Shown: one piece after another, positions 45,816-58,095 of the stretch
How positions within the stretch are numbered: position 1 is the stretch's first letter
Layout: the number at the start of each line of letters is the position of its first letter
Origin: Auanema rhodensis
Lineage: Eukaryota; Nematoda; Chromadorea; Rhabditida; Rhabditidae
DNA length: 64,000 nt
Direction: 5' to 3'
Assembly: GCA_964057225.1 (NCBI GenBank)
Contig: OZ059896.1
Coordinates: forward strand, 6,510,001 to 6,574,000
Notes under the pieces: generated by a model
Database searches by the model: none
What the model was told of the DNA's origin: nothing
What the model saw: only the letters and a program-made list of their open reading frames with translations
Program-made: the position numbers and the translations under genes

Positions 45816-46686
45816 TTTAGATTATTACCTGAATAATATTATTTATAGTAAAGCTTAAAACAGTCAGTTGTTCAAGCAAAAGAATGTTTCACATATAAGG
45901 CATGCACTAGCGCAAAAGACTAGCATGCTAGATAGGCTGAAGGATATTGATTTTTACTAATTATGCTCTAACAGCGCGTTTCCCAGTATAATTTCGGGTT
46001 AATCAGGCATGTATTGGGCTCTTATTAGAAGGTTATTATTAAAAGTGTATATATAGATGATACAATAATTTTAAAAAATGGGAAGAACACTTAAAAATTG
46101 AAGAAATACTTTAAAAAGGTCATTGAATTATTTGATAGTGGAAATGAATGTTAAAAGTATGCCGTTGAAGCAAGCTCAGCTCTATCTATTTGGCTGCATA
46201 ATTACGCCCATACTCGAAGTAAATATTATGTAAGTTATATATGGAATAAACCCCTAGTGGCAAAAAAATTGACACAACTAACAAAATTCAAAACATAACG
46301 AATTGAAATAAATATATAGCTAGCATTTCGAACTAGACCTCAAATCAGAAAATCTAATGCATTAAAATCATTTCAGCATTTTTTATAATGAAAATTTATC
46401 ATATGTTTCACTTGAATAAAATAAGGATACTCTGCCGGAAACAACGTATATCACAATAATCAAAATCAATAGCAACTTTATATGAACAATTATGTTAACA
46501 GTGACTATTTTCGAAAATTTTATTTAAAATCTTTGAAGCTATTTATATACATGGCATTGTACTTAGTACTAACTACCTTGGAATGTTTACAGTGATAACA
46601 CTTTTCCACACATGATTAGGGCTCACAAGAATAATATGCTCAATTCTACAAGGTTGGGAATTATCATTTCAAGAGTTGCTGTATAT
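45816..46686. other. Intergenic region
   Basis: Between the CWC22-like start and the DNAJC12 3' end. A small block at 45895-45960 (GGCATGCACTAGCG...CTAGCATGCTAG) is less AT-rich and contains short palindromes. No gene recognised. Confidence 0.5.
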
Positions 46687-47550
46687 CTATATTTCATAAT
46701 CTCTGAATTTACGAACTGCTTCGGATTCGTAACGCTGTCCCCATCTGGATGTTCGCGATTCAACCACAGCTGGTTCTTCTCTGCCAGGAATCATGGGAGT
46801 GGATTTGGGTGTTACCCAGTGCATTGACTGAAATGTCAATGCTCGATTTTCAAACAAAGTTATGAATGTATTGGTGGTACGAATGAAACCCAATTAATTT
46901 TTTGAAAATTTATGCAAATTTCACAATGAAAATAAAATTAGAATATATTTAAACGAATACAAAATAAAGATTTTAATTGTTCTCAGTCTGAAAAGCTTTT
47001 TTGATTTTTATCTCTCTTTTTTTGTGTCGTTCATTTTGGATGTAGCTCTACTCCGACCCAAACAGGCCTAAGTTTTGGGTGAACACAAGTGAGAAAGTTC
47101 CTATGACATCTAGGACTAACCCTCGAACGACCGAAAAAGCGCTTCATTCGTGCTACCCAAAATTACCTGCTTAATTGAATCACTGTTTCGTTCAAATTCT
47201 TCGAAACTCATTGGTAGCGGACATCCCAACCAGGCATCATATATCTTCCGTCTAGCTGGATCGCTCAACAAAGAATAAGCTGCCTGCAAGATAAACAATA
47301 TATTACTAAAAAATATTGTTCACTTGAAATTTTGTGAATTCCTCAGTCACCAAGATATCTTGAACCTTATCAGGATGAAGTAATCGAACCTTCGATCTAT
47401 ACTCAGCAGTTATCTGTTCAGCCTAAACCTTTTCACGTGTTGTCGAGTTGAATTTTTATATACCGATGAAGCTTTATCACATCCAATAATGTCATATAAA
47501 CTTGGATCTTTTCGAGAAGATGATGTTTTAAGTAAGCTCTCGAAAGACAT
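46687..47550 (-). CDS. DNAJC12: DNAJC12 homologue (J-domain co-chaperone)
   Basis: J-domain protein that in animals works with Hsp70 to fold aromatic amino acid hydroxylases. Four exons (47464-47550, 47324-47422, 47167-47283, 46687-46827) encode 147 residues. The J domain spans about residues 16-85: LYDIIGCDKASSAEQITAEY, the catalytic HPD in LLHPDKV, and ARRKIYDAWLG. Diagnostic DNAJC12 features follow: MSFEEFERNSDSIKQSMHWV and the C-terminal RKFRDYEI, nearly the same octapeptide that ends the human protein and contacts the client. A TTTAG acceptor lies two bases before the ATG. It lies 197 bases downstream of the NOL8-like gene, consistent with an operon. GFRP, which acts in the same tetrahydrobiopterin/aromatic hydroxylase pathway, is also in this window (61231-61565). 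Confidence 0.95.
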
Positions 47551-47746
47551 TTCTAAACTACTCGGCTAATTATATCCATTAATAAAAAATCTGTTTCAGT
47601 ATCATATAAAAGTATTTAATGGAGTTAACCACCTTAGGTGCTTAAAACAAAAAAATTAACAAACAGTTAGTCTGTATAAAACCAGATAACAACAACAATA
47701 TCAACAAAATGTGTAACAAATCTATCACAATGAAGTTATTAAAATT

Positions 47747-49252
47747 TTATGTTTCGTTTTCAGCTTTTCTTTTCCGCTCGCCAAATTTATTGGTGACTAA
47801 TTTTCCATTCATTTTCCTCAAAGCCATCTTTCTATTATGGTGATAAATCTAGATCACAAAGTTTTAAATAATAGAAAGAAATTATTCATACCTTCATAAT
47901 TGCATCTCTATAAGTGGACCATCCTCCAACGGTTTTTTCGTATGATTGAGTTCTCTTAAAATTGGCTACCACACTAACAACACTAGGATCAGAAGGCGAA
48001 AAGAAGAAGTTGGATTTTCCAACTGATAAATCCTAAAATTCATTATTTTTCTGTTAATTTAATTAATAAATGACAAACCAATTTTCCACTTTTTGGCTTT
48101 GATGGGCCAGCAGAATCATTCTTGACTACATCCTGAAAAACGGAGAGGAATTACTTTCAAGCTTTTGGTATAAACTTACTAAAGAAGGTTGGTTAAAGGA
48201 TGGTTCTGGTTCCACATGAGCGCTTCTTCCCATCATAGCAAGAAAAGAAAAGTTATTTTCTTCTTTATTATCCTCCCTTGCAAGCCTAACTTTCAACTAA
48301 ATTCTTTTATTTAAAATAAATTAGTATCTAAACTTACTTCTTCGGCGAAACTAGATTCCATACTAGCAAAAGTTCCAGCTGTCGTTCTATCAACTTCTTC
48401 CCCTTCTTCTTCGTTAGGTTCATCAACAGTACTTTTCTTCTTTTTTCCAACTCCCTCATCTCTTTCACCGTACAATTTCATCCACTGCACATGCTTTTCA
48501 TTAGTAGGATCAAATCTAACGTAGGAATTTTATTACACAATTATATCTCAAAATTCTTACCTTGTAAATGGTCTAGGAGGTATTTTTTTCGCACCAGTAT
48601 CCACGGGAACTACCGTTTTCTGTTGAGGAGCAACTGATTTACCTAATACTTTTGATAACAGTTCACGATTTTTTCGTTTTTCAACTTCTAGCTCCTTAAA
48701 AAAAATTGAAACTATTTTTCAAGAACAAAAAATATACGTCTTCAGATTCTCCATCACTGACGAATTTATCAGTCATCTTGAAGCGGTCATCCGACTGAAA
48801 TTTTGCTTCCATCTCCATTAATTTCGCTCCTAGATATATTGAGAATGTATTATATAAATTCAAAAAAATTTACCTTTGAAGCCACTATGTTTATTTTCAA
48901 TAACAAAATTATTTTCCTCTCCAGAACCATCACCATCTGATTCGTCAAAAAGGGCGATCTTTCCTTTTGCAGAATTAGTTCCGCTTCCACTAAGTTTCTG
49001 AGAAGTGCTGGGCTTTGCATTCTAAAAGTAAAGCGTTAAAAAAATTTTAATCAGAAAATAATAACATACTGTTCCTACATCATCATCATCATCACTATCA
49101 TCAAAAACAATTTTGTTATTGACAGGCTTATCAACATTTTGAAGAGAAAGGCGAATAGCTTCCTTTTGCTTTTTTTCGAGTTCAACCTTATCTCTAATAC
49201 TTTGTAAACGTTGAGCTTCCGACCTAGCCTTTTTATCCCAGTTCTCCGACAT
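47747..49252 (-). CDS. NOL8-like nucleolar protein (C-terminal type)
   Basis: Probably the homologue of nucleolar protein 8, a ribosome-biogenesis factor. The protein starts MSENWDKKARSEAQRLQSIR. It is rich in acidic runs (FDDSDDDDDVG, FDESDGDGSGEE) and Lys/Glu coiled-coil stretches. It ends with the recognisable C-terminal block FFFSPSDPSVV, then WSTYRDAIMKIYHHNRKMALRK, and a basic tail ending ENET. The RRM of vertebrate NOL8 is absent, as in some invertebrate relatives. The ATG is eight bases after a TATATTCAG acceptor. About seven or eight exons. It sits between NUP54 and DNAJC12 with about 200-base gaps. Identification rests on the C-terminal motif and composition. Confidence 0.6.
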
Positions 49253-49466
49253 AATGGAACCTGAATATAGAAAATAAAAAAATTCAGTATGAATGAAATG
49301 AACAAAGATAAATATGGCTCATTACCATTAAAAAAATAGAAATTGATATTATTTTCAATATAAATTAAGAAGATCATTTCTCAACGGGATTGGAATACAC
49401 TGAGATTTCGAAGATACAGTAACGAAAATTAAACAACAAAGATGCATAAAACAAAATAATCACATC

Positions 49467-51940
49467 CTATAATTCAAGAGCAGTAGACATAGCACCGACA
49501 TGTTTTAAATTTTCTCGTACAACATTAGATAAACTTTCTAAACCATCTTGACACCTTGCCAAATATCTAAAAACAATAAAATTCATTAGACAAAGAGTTA
49601 GTATGGTCTTACTTTTGTAATTGCATAATATCAGATTCTGATAAAGTATGAGAAGCAGTGTTGGCAACCTTAGTTCGTAATGATGAGTTATCGTCTTTTA
49701 AAACATCCATGAGCTCGGCAATAAGAGGCTTAATCGATAATAATTTTTAATAAAAGCTAAAGTCAATTTACCTTAATTTGTTGTGGTGCATTCAACCTAG
49801 CATTTAAATTTTCCAAAGCACATTGAATTTGTTCTTCTGTAGGGTCAATACCCTTTCCAAATCGCTGCTGGATTAATTGCATACATAAGACACTGAAAAT
49901 TCAAAATGTACTTAATTTTCAGAAACCCATCACAATTACCGTAAAAGTCTATGAGATAACTGCTTGTTGATAACTTTCTTTTGAGAAATTTTCAATGCAG
50001 CAGATTCGGAAGAATTTCGTAACGAATTTAAACGATTTTGCATAGCATTTATAGCTAATTCATGAATTTGGACCTGAAAAGATCATTTAGAAATTTGTAA
50101 GAATTACTGGACAAACCTCAGATGCCTGAGAACGTTGGCGATTTACTAATTCTTCAAATCCACGGATAGGATAGGGAATCAAATGTTTAGAATCAGGATT
50201 CTCTTTAGCTGACTGTTGCCACAAGACATCATCAAATCCTGAAGTATTATAATTAAAAAGGTATCACAATTTCTCAAGACAAGTACCAGCAGGTGGATCC
50301 TTAATGTATCGTTCCATTTGATATTTATCCATGGCAGACAACGAAATTATACGATCAATTTTGAATTGGGTTTCAAGCTGTTGCTTTTTTTGAGGCTCAT
50401 TTAATAACTGAGCCAATGAACTGCTTGGAGCCGGAGTTCCAGAGGCTTTGTTAATAACACAAATAACCAACTAAAATATTACTTAACAGAAAGAATATGA
50501 AACATCATCTCCCAACCTCTGTATTGTTGTCAGGAAGCGGTTTAACATTTTTTATTTTAGCTTGCATATTAGGCTGACTTCCCAAAATTGCAAAAATACT
50601 ATCAATTAATTTCTGCCTTTGAACGCTAGTAGAAAACCTAAAAGAATGGCAAAATATAGAACTGTTAATTCAAAAACATACTCAGTTTTTGGTAATTTTG
50701 AGAAAAGTGAAACCATTCCATCAGCATCTGTGAATTCGGATACGGTATTGTATCCAATTGCCTGAAATTCGAAAAAAAACTAATATATTAAACACGTAAA
50801 CGTTACCTTTAGCCTATAGAAAGGTCCTTCTGGAGTATACGGCACGGACTCACCACTCTTGCAGAAACCATTACCAGTACCTAAGGCAGCAGCAACCTGA
50901 TACTTTTCAAGTGGATAACATAATGACGAAACAGAATACCTGATTCAGCTTTCCAATTAGTTTGTCCCGTTCATCTCCATATAATTCTGGACACGTCAGT
51001 GATCTGACAACAGCATCCGCTTGCTAAACTTATTTTTTTATTGATATAATTCAAAACAAAAACCATTATCATTCCTGGCAAAGTGTCACGCTGGCGGGTT
51101 GGAGCAACAGCTTGAGCCGCATTTGCATTAGTTCCCCCGAACAAGCCGCCTCCTGTTGCTGGTTTAGAACCAAACAAACCTCCAGACGATGCACCGAAGC
51201 CGGTACTAGCAGCTGAAGAAAAGCCAAAATATTAAAAAAATGTATTAATACACACGTTTGGAAAATAAGCCTCCTGGTGTAGAAGACGTAGTAGCAGCTC
51301 CAAACGCTGGCTTTGCTGCACCAAATAAACCTGTGTTTTGTGTGTTAGTGCTACCGAAAAGGCCTAAATGAGAAGAATTTATACACCAAAAGTAAATATA
51401 GCACTTTACCTGTTGAAGCAGTTGGTGTGGTGGTTGAACCAAATAAACCACCTCCAGTTTGTGAAGTTGTGGTACTACCAAACAGACCTACAAAACATAA
51501 GCTAAGTGAAGAACAATTGATAGTCATATTTACCAGTAGAAGGAGCGGCAGTTGTCGCTGTGTTACCGAATAAACTACCAGAAGCTTGTGTAGTTGCAGT
51601 AGTTGATCCAAAAAGACCTACAGCAAGTATAAAATTAAAAAAAAACCAACAATATATAACTACCGCCTGTGGCTGGAGCTGATGAAGTTGTTGTTGTAGT
51701 CGATCCAAATAGTCCGCCACTAGCTTGTGTTGTTGCTGTATTTCCAAAAAGAGATCCTGAAGATTGTGTAGCCCCAAATAATGGTTTAGTGGCAGAAGCT
51801 GTGCTGAAAGCAACAACTTTATATTGCAGTATTCAGATTCAAAATTGCCTGGTTGTGGTAGAACCGAAGCCGAAAGTACTGGTCGAAGTTGTTGGATTAG
51901 TAGCTCCAAAGGCTGGCTTAGCCGCTCCAAACAGACTCAT
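49467..51940 (-). CDS. NUP54: Nucleoporin NUP54
   Basis: FG-repeat subunit of the NUP62-NUP58-NUP54 channel complex of the nuclear pore (C. elegans NPP-1). The N-terminal half (from MSLFGAAKPAFG) carries a dozen or so GLFG/SLFG repeats separated by Thr/Ser/Ala/Gln spacers (GGLFGSTTTTTSSAPATG). The second half has the NUP54 alpha/beta and helical domains: GPFYRLKAIGYNTV, FDDVLWQQSAKENPDSKHLI, IRGFEELVNRQRSQ and long C-terminal coiled coils (LRVLCMQLIQQRFGKG, EEQIQCALENLNARLNAP). It ends AMSTALEL. Several introns fall inside the repeat region. It is upstream of, and co-oriented with, NOL8-like and DNAJC12. Confidence 0.93.
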
Positions 51941-52687
51941 CTTAACACAAAAGGGTTTAGAAATTAGAAGCTTTATAAGAAGAATTAAGATTCCATGAAT
52001 AAATTCAAACAAAGAAGGCGTGGCCTTGGCAGCAGGTATTACACAGTCCTTTGTAAACACAGTGCAGGTTTTAATATATTATTTTTGTAACCATACTATT
52101 ATATATAATATATCAGAATATTTATTTTATTTCATTCAGTTCTTTTTTCGGATATTTTGATGATATGTTATATATCTGTCAACTTTTTGTTCTTTTGATC
52201 AACTTTTTGATAAGTCATATAATATGTAAATGTCTACTGTATATTTGTTGGATTATTATTTCTTCAAATTAGAATTTGAATATTTGGATTTCTATAACTT
52301 CAATTGTCAAATATTATGAAAAATCTATTTAAAAAAGATATATTTAATATCACAGATAAAAAATTTAAAAAATATTGTGGCTAGTTTTGCAACGTAAGTG
52401 ATTCTTATACGAGCAGATACACAGCTACATACAACCCGAGAGCATCATATGCCAAAAACTAAAAACGAGAATCAATTCCAAAAAAAAAAGATTTAGGAAA
52501 AGGGAAATCATTTAAGTAAAAATCCTTGAGGCTAACGAAATGTTGGGGAGAAGAGCTGTGAAAAAGGTTGGGCATGCTTAATTTCTTCGAATGTTAAAAT
52601 CATGATAGAAGAAGATAGCGTAAGACTAGGGATTATGAATAAATTCTCGTTTTTTTACATGTAAAGATTAAATAAATAACTCTCCGT
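51941..52687. other. Intergenic region between NUP54 and ERp44
   Basis: AT-rich, with a less AT-rich stretch at about 52400-52640. The promoter for the NUP54 cluster presumably lies here. No gene recognised. Confidence 0.5.
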
Positions 52688-54432
52688 TTACAACTCAGTC
52701 TTCTGAAGAATTGAATATCTCTTCTCACTTGGTTTCAATTCCTTGAAAACGGATGGAGGTGGAGTGGTGTCAGATGGGCGAGCGCCAGGAGGTCCTCCCT
52801 GCAATTTCGAATTTTATTTTAGAGTTTCTAATAGGATCTTATACTTCTCTATCATCAGTTAGATCATCATCAATATTATTTTCTGATTTGAATTTGGCTA
52901 ATTCAATCATTTTCTGATCCAAATTTTCGTGGAATTCCTTATGAAGTTTTCCGGAGTGTAAATCCATCACAAACTGTAAAATGAAAACAGTACCAAGGAA
53001 AAATAGTAAAATTCATTAAATCGTACTTGACGAAGTTTTCCTGGCACTGTAAGCTGAGTCATATCAGGGAACAGGAACATGTGTTGGAAGGAATCAATTG
53101 CCAAAACTGGTAAATCCTGAAAGTTAGTAATAAAAACATTATTCAATAAAATGTTTCAAAAATTTTATACTTTTGAAGTTTTTCCTAAATGTTTGAGTGG
53201 ATGAGCAAATTTGAATCCATCTGCCAATAATGGATTAACTGAAGAACGTTGATCATAGAGTTCACGAACAACCTAAAAATAGCGGGCTATAAGCATCAAT
53301 CGAGTAATGTATATCTTACTTGCTCTGTAAATAATTTATCGGCCTCCTTATCTTTGGGGTCACGGAAAAAGAGCAAAAATGGTAATCCTTCTTCAGTTAA
53401 CTCTTCGACGTTTTCGAATGTAACCTCACGAACCAACGGTATACATTTATCAGTAACCCATTGTTTAAGGAATTCATAGTCTTCAATATTACCAGTGAAC
53501 TAAAGGTAAGAAAAATTACGATTTTAAATTATGTTTCGCTAACCTTGTGTTCACTGCTGTTATCATCAGGATCATAGAAAGATAAATGATCGGTATCACT
53601 GTTTTCGTTCACCCAAAAGACACATTCTTCTCGAAGCAATGAAGCAACTTTCTAAGAAAAAAAGATTTCACTATTTTTCCAGAATTTTCCATATAATTAT
53701 GTCTCATAGGATTATGTTGAGAGAGTGGACAAGAAGGCATAAGACTCACTCTGATTATAGTTAAAGCATTTGATGATTTTCTAAGCCAAATAACAATATT
53801 TCTTCTTGAGTGATCTAAGTTGTTTTGAAGTTCGGATTGATCATTGAAATTATTCATAGCAGTTGATAACTGATATTTTACAAAATTGGTGAGAGCTTCG
53901 ACTGAACGAGTTGATCTGAAAGAAAAAACTAAGCTAATAAAACCCTTTTAGAAATAAACCTGTATTCCTTTTGAATAAGCTCTCCATTAACAAAAACTTT
54001 CATAGTTGGATATTTATTTACAAAATATTTATCACCTATATCAGCCTGAAAATTAATTTTCCATAAAACAAAAGATTTTGTCAAATAACAGACCTGGCGA
54101 ACACTATCTACAATAGCCCAAGTTACGCTAGCATCAGGATTTTCTCTTTTGAAAACCTTTAGAAAAATCATTTTCATGAGTTACTCGAACAAAATGGAAC
54201 ATACCTCAGCAGACTCTTCAAAGATTGGCTTTAATCTTCTTGAAAATGGACACCAATCGGCACAAAAAGCAACAAAAACAACCTGAAAATAATTGTATTT
54301 ATTTAATTATTAAAATAAAAGCAAAACCTGTGAGGATGCTAACACATGATCGTGATTAGCCATGGATAATTCCACGATACTACTATATGCCACACTGGCT
54401 TGGAGTAAACACAAGACGATTGCCAACTTCAT
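52688..54432 (-). CDS. ERP44: ERp44 (thioredoxin-family ER retention chaperone)
   Basis: Retains Ero1 and unassembled secretory proteins in the early secretory pathway by mixed disulfides. It starts MKLAIVLCLLQASVAYS, a signal peptide, nine bases after a TTTTAG acceptor. Domain a has FCADWCPFSRRLKPIFEE: a CxFS redox motif with a single active Cys, as in the ERp44 CRFS motif, instead of CxxC. The cis-Pro loop follows in KYPTMKVFVNGE. Two further thioredoxin-like domains contain CVFWVN and GLPFLLFFRDPKD...ADKLF. A conserved tail has PPGARPSDTTPPPSVFKELKPSEKRYSIL before the C-terminal KTEL, a KDEL-receptor signal (RDEL in mammals). About 400 residues, as in the family. Confidence 0.95.
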
Positions 54433-55619
54433 AGTTGGACACTAAAATTTAAGTTAAAAAGAAAATTAAAACAATGAAACAATATGAGCTATTTCCGCAT
54501 ATATAACAATAAAGAATAAAGTAAGAGAAACGGGAGAGTTAACTGATCTCACTCAAAGCAAACGGTGGAAGCAAAAAAAATGAATAATAGGGATTCGAGC
54601 AAATAAAGATCGACTATTTGTCCATCGAAAGGCTGGCACACCACCTAGGGCATCAGACCTATTGATCTAAGAAAGTTGTGACTTGAAATAAAACTAAAAC
54701 TAAGCATAATAACATTTAAAGTTTCAACAATAACTTAGAACATTAGTTTGATAATTTCAAGAAATATCATCATAAATATTTTTTTTGGTAAAAACTGAAT
54801 GAACAAAAGTTTCAAAAGAACTAAAGTATGTAGTCAAAAATCGTTTTTGTTGCAGTTTCAAATGGTTAGTCTACAATAAAAAAGTTTTATCAAGTAGTTA
54901 TCTAGAAATATATGAAAACTTGTTTTCGTTGTATAACTTCAAGAATGTCATTTAAAGAGAAAAACGAAGATTAATAAGATGGTTTAAAACTTTTCAAAGC
55001 ATTAACTCAAAATGTATTTCAAAAAGATATTGTCACTTTACCTGAAAAAGAGATTGAACGCACCGGTGACGTGGAACCGTTGCGTGGAGATGAAACATGC
55101 TCATCTTTTTCTTATATAAGAACAATACAGACTGTATCGAAGAATAGAGATATAGAATATAAAAATATATAATTTGTTGACTATTTAGATATGATATTCT
55201 ATGTTTTATTTTTAAAGTTGGAAATAAAAGGGGAAGTTGACAATATGAGAAAAGAACGAGAAAAAGTGATGATGATTGTGACCGCTAGACGACAATGGTC
55301 GTCCTCCCTACCTCGGATGTTGACAGTGCGATACAGGCTAGGCATATCGGCAAGAGATTCAGATAGGTAGAAGAGGATAAGAAATAGTACACATACTAGC
55401 GAGGGTCAAGAAAAAGACAATAAGAGAGATATGAGGATGAAGAGAAAAATATTGACGGTATTTTCCCTCTGTACCCGTTAATAACTATTGCTTCGTTTGA
55501 TGTACCTATATAGAGCTAACAAATATATATCTGCATTATGTATTCTGAGATAGCTGATCAATGACAAAAGCAAAAATCGATCAGTGGTTAACGGAGATCT
55601 GGATAGAAAAAGAGTGAGT

Positions 55620-55655
<36 letters not shown>

Positions 55656-57418
55656 GAGATATAAAGAGAGAGAGGAAAATATGGTTTATTCGTTTTGATC
55701 TAATGGTTGTAAGGCATTAATGGAAAATACAGTCTTGATCATTCAATTAATTCAGATTACATCCGTATGAACGACAGTTTTCCAAAAAAATAACATTATG
55801 AAAGACCTTATACTTTATAATATTTGACAGAATTCATATCATAGAATATTGAGATATATTAATATCACAATTTGTCAATGACGGGTATCAAAAATCCAAT
55901 TCTATTGACTACACCAATTTTTGGATCATTTTCTCTTACAGATTTCTGTAACAATCAATAGTCATGGTAGTTGCCTGTAAAAAAAGAGAAAAAAGGTCGG
56001 GCAAATCGCCGATGAGAGAGGGTTGGTCTACACAATTAGTCCTCTTCGGGCACTGGTCATCATCTTAGAGGACGTAGGGACAGAAGAGAAGGGGTGAGAA
56101 AAGGTACATACATCATTTAGAAAGACAGAGGAAGAAAGAGAAGAATGAAAAGATATGACAGGTTAAAATATAAAAAGACGAGCGAGTGGGGGTAAGAGTC
56201 AATGAAATGAATAAGGAAATCCGGAAGACTAGGTACTGTGTATTATATATAATTTGGATTGGTTAATGTTCTTATTTTTTTCCGACTTAAACGAGAAGTT
56301 TTAAATTTTGTGTAATTTCACTTATCCAATAAAATTCAAATTTTTTAAACTTTTTGTGTCAATATTGAAAAAAAAAAGAGAAATAGAACTTTGAACTTAT
56401 TAGAGGTATAATGTAAAAAAAACTACTAAGCATTGTCGAAACAAAGAAAAGCCTGACTGCAGTACCACATTTTAGAACATAACTGCGATACTTATATCAG
56501 TAATCGTAGAACGTCTACTCTGCATTTCAAGATAATAGCGTGCATTAGTTTAATGCTAACTATTGGTGTTTATTATCACAAAATAATTACTAATAGGTTT
56601 ATATTACAGGCGTTTGCTGTGAATGCTCTAGATTTGTCTGAATTTATCTGTTCTATATATCCCGTTTTAAATCTCTCCCTTGTTCAACTTGTCATACCAC
56701 CTGCAAAAGAATACCCATAACTTACTGTTAATCAATAAAAGGTGTCCGCTATCTTCGCTAAAGAAATTAGTCAAATAAAGTAATTAAACAACTTGCCATG
56801 TTTAGAAGTGATGAAAATGGAAAAAACTAGCTTCATTTATTAAATATTCCATCGAAACAAAACCAAAACGATGCAAATTTCGATAAGATTTAATAGATAA
56901 TATATGAGAGAAAAAAATAAAACATTGTCTCCATCACATATACACTTTTCATCAAGCAATATTTTTTAAAAGGATAACATTATTTGGGATTATTAAGCAT
57001 GAAAGATCACCTGGGTTACAACTAGAAAAGTTTAGAATTGGGGTCGTCATTCGTTTTCCACGCCCTCATGACCGATATTCTTCTTTCAGAACGACCTCGA
57101 GGAAAGTTTTAAAAAAATAAGAATCTCCTGTTGATGACAAATAACGAGATACAATTAATATCTTTCTTTACTTATTCAACTTGTATTAAGTTGTCGAATA
57201 AATTTCATACTTATAATTCGATAATTACGTGAGAGGTAGACGTAAAAATTATTTTCCTCTTACGTTAATAATAACTCGGTTGTGCATCGAAAAATTTATC
57301 TGAGAGTTTGAATCAATTATGCAGCAGCAAGATGTTTCTATCACGTAATTCATACCTAATTAGTTAAAACAGTCGTCACCATTACAGAGATGCTAACGAT
57401 GATACAGCTCGAAGCAAA
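54433..57418. other. 3 kb divergent intergenic region
   Basis: Between the divergent ERp44 and plus-strand small membrane protein genes. It holds a UPRE at 55067-55074, a (GA)n tract at about 55617-55645, and less AT-rich islands at 55260-55400 and 55980-56110. A 5' UTR exon of ERp44 may lie near 55040-55090, since CTTTACCTGAAAAAG contains a donor-like GGTAAAG on the minus strand. No other gene was found. Confidence 0.5.
55067..55074 (+). promoter_or_regulatory. UPRE (XBP1-type unfolded protein response element) upstream of ERp44
   Basis: The octamer TGACGTGG matches the UPRE consensus bound by XBP1. It lies about 640 bases upstream of the ERp44 ATG, in a small GC-rich block (CACCGGTGACGTGGAACCG). 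ERp44 is a known UPR-induced gene in animals. An 8-mer can occur by chance. Confidence 0.5.
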
Positions 57419-57791
57419 ATGGCTCCACATTCAGCAATGTTGGATCTCATTGGCGATTTGAAAAAAAAGAAAAAGAAAGAAAAAGATGAAGCCAAAAGAA
57501 GTGATGCTGAAAAGGAAAAGAAGAAGAAGAAAGAACCTAAAAAGAAATTCAAAACTGTTCGAAAAGAGGATCGTTTTGCGCCCAAAAATTATCTTTTCCG
57601 TATAGATGGATCAATTTGTTGTTCAGGAATAAGTAAGCAATATTTTATTATAAATAAATCATATTATTGTTTTAGTTGTGACAATGCTCATGGTCATTAC
57701 AAACGTATTAGTTCTTCTTTGGGTTATTACAATTAGTAAGGGCGACATAAAATATCTTATAAACAGAACGCCATTCGATGTGGAAAATTAG
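57419..57791 (+). CDS. Small single-pass membrane protein with Lys-rich N-terminus, unknown
   Basis: Two exons (57419-57632 and 57676-57791) join in phase to give 109 residues. The N-terminal 50 residues are extremely Lys-rich (KKKKKKEKDEAK and EKEKKKKKEPKKKFK). Then comes FAPKNYLFRIDGSICCSG and one membrane helix (MLMVITNVLVLLWVITI), followed by a short tail KYLINRTPFDVEN. With the positive side N-terminal, the N-terminus is probably cytosolic (type II or tail-anchored-like). The region has coding composition only on this strand. No family was recognised; it is the only plus-strand gene in the right half of the window. Confidence 0.7.
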
Positions 57792-58095
57792 ATTTATTAA
57801 ACACAACTTAATAGTTGCTGAAAGTATTGCGATTCAAAAATCATAGTATGTATATTAGATAAATTATCAAAGTAAAATGTTATTACGCTTCGAAAATCAC
57901 AGGCGGTTATGCTAACTGTACAGAAAACTAGAATGAGAAATGTCTAAGAGGAATGAATAAGGTACATTTGAAAGAAAGATGCCAGATAGATATGTTAGCT
58001 AACAGCTATGTGCAAAATACAACAGAGCACCACAAATAAAGAATGTACAGAAATATGCTCTGACCTGTGCAAGATAGATATGTGCAAGAAAAGAA
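57792..58095. other. Convergent 3' intergenic region
   Basis: About 300 bases between convergent stop codons; presumably the 3' UTRs of both neighbours. Nothing else seen. Confidence 0.5.

Noticed and set aside
51669-51998. Plus-strand ORF opposite NUP54
   Set aside because: Antisense shadow of the FG-repeat codons.
57382-57585. Minus-strand Phe-rich ORF
   Set aside because: Antisense of the Lys-rich exon of the 57.4 kb gene.
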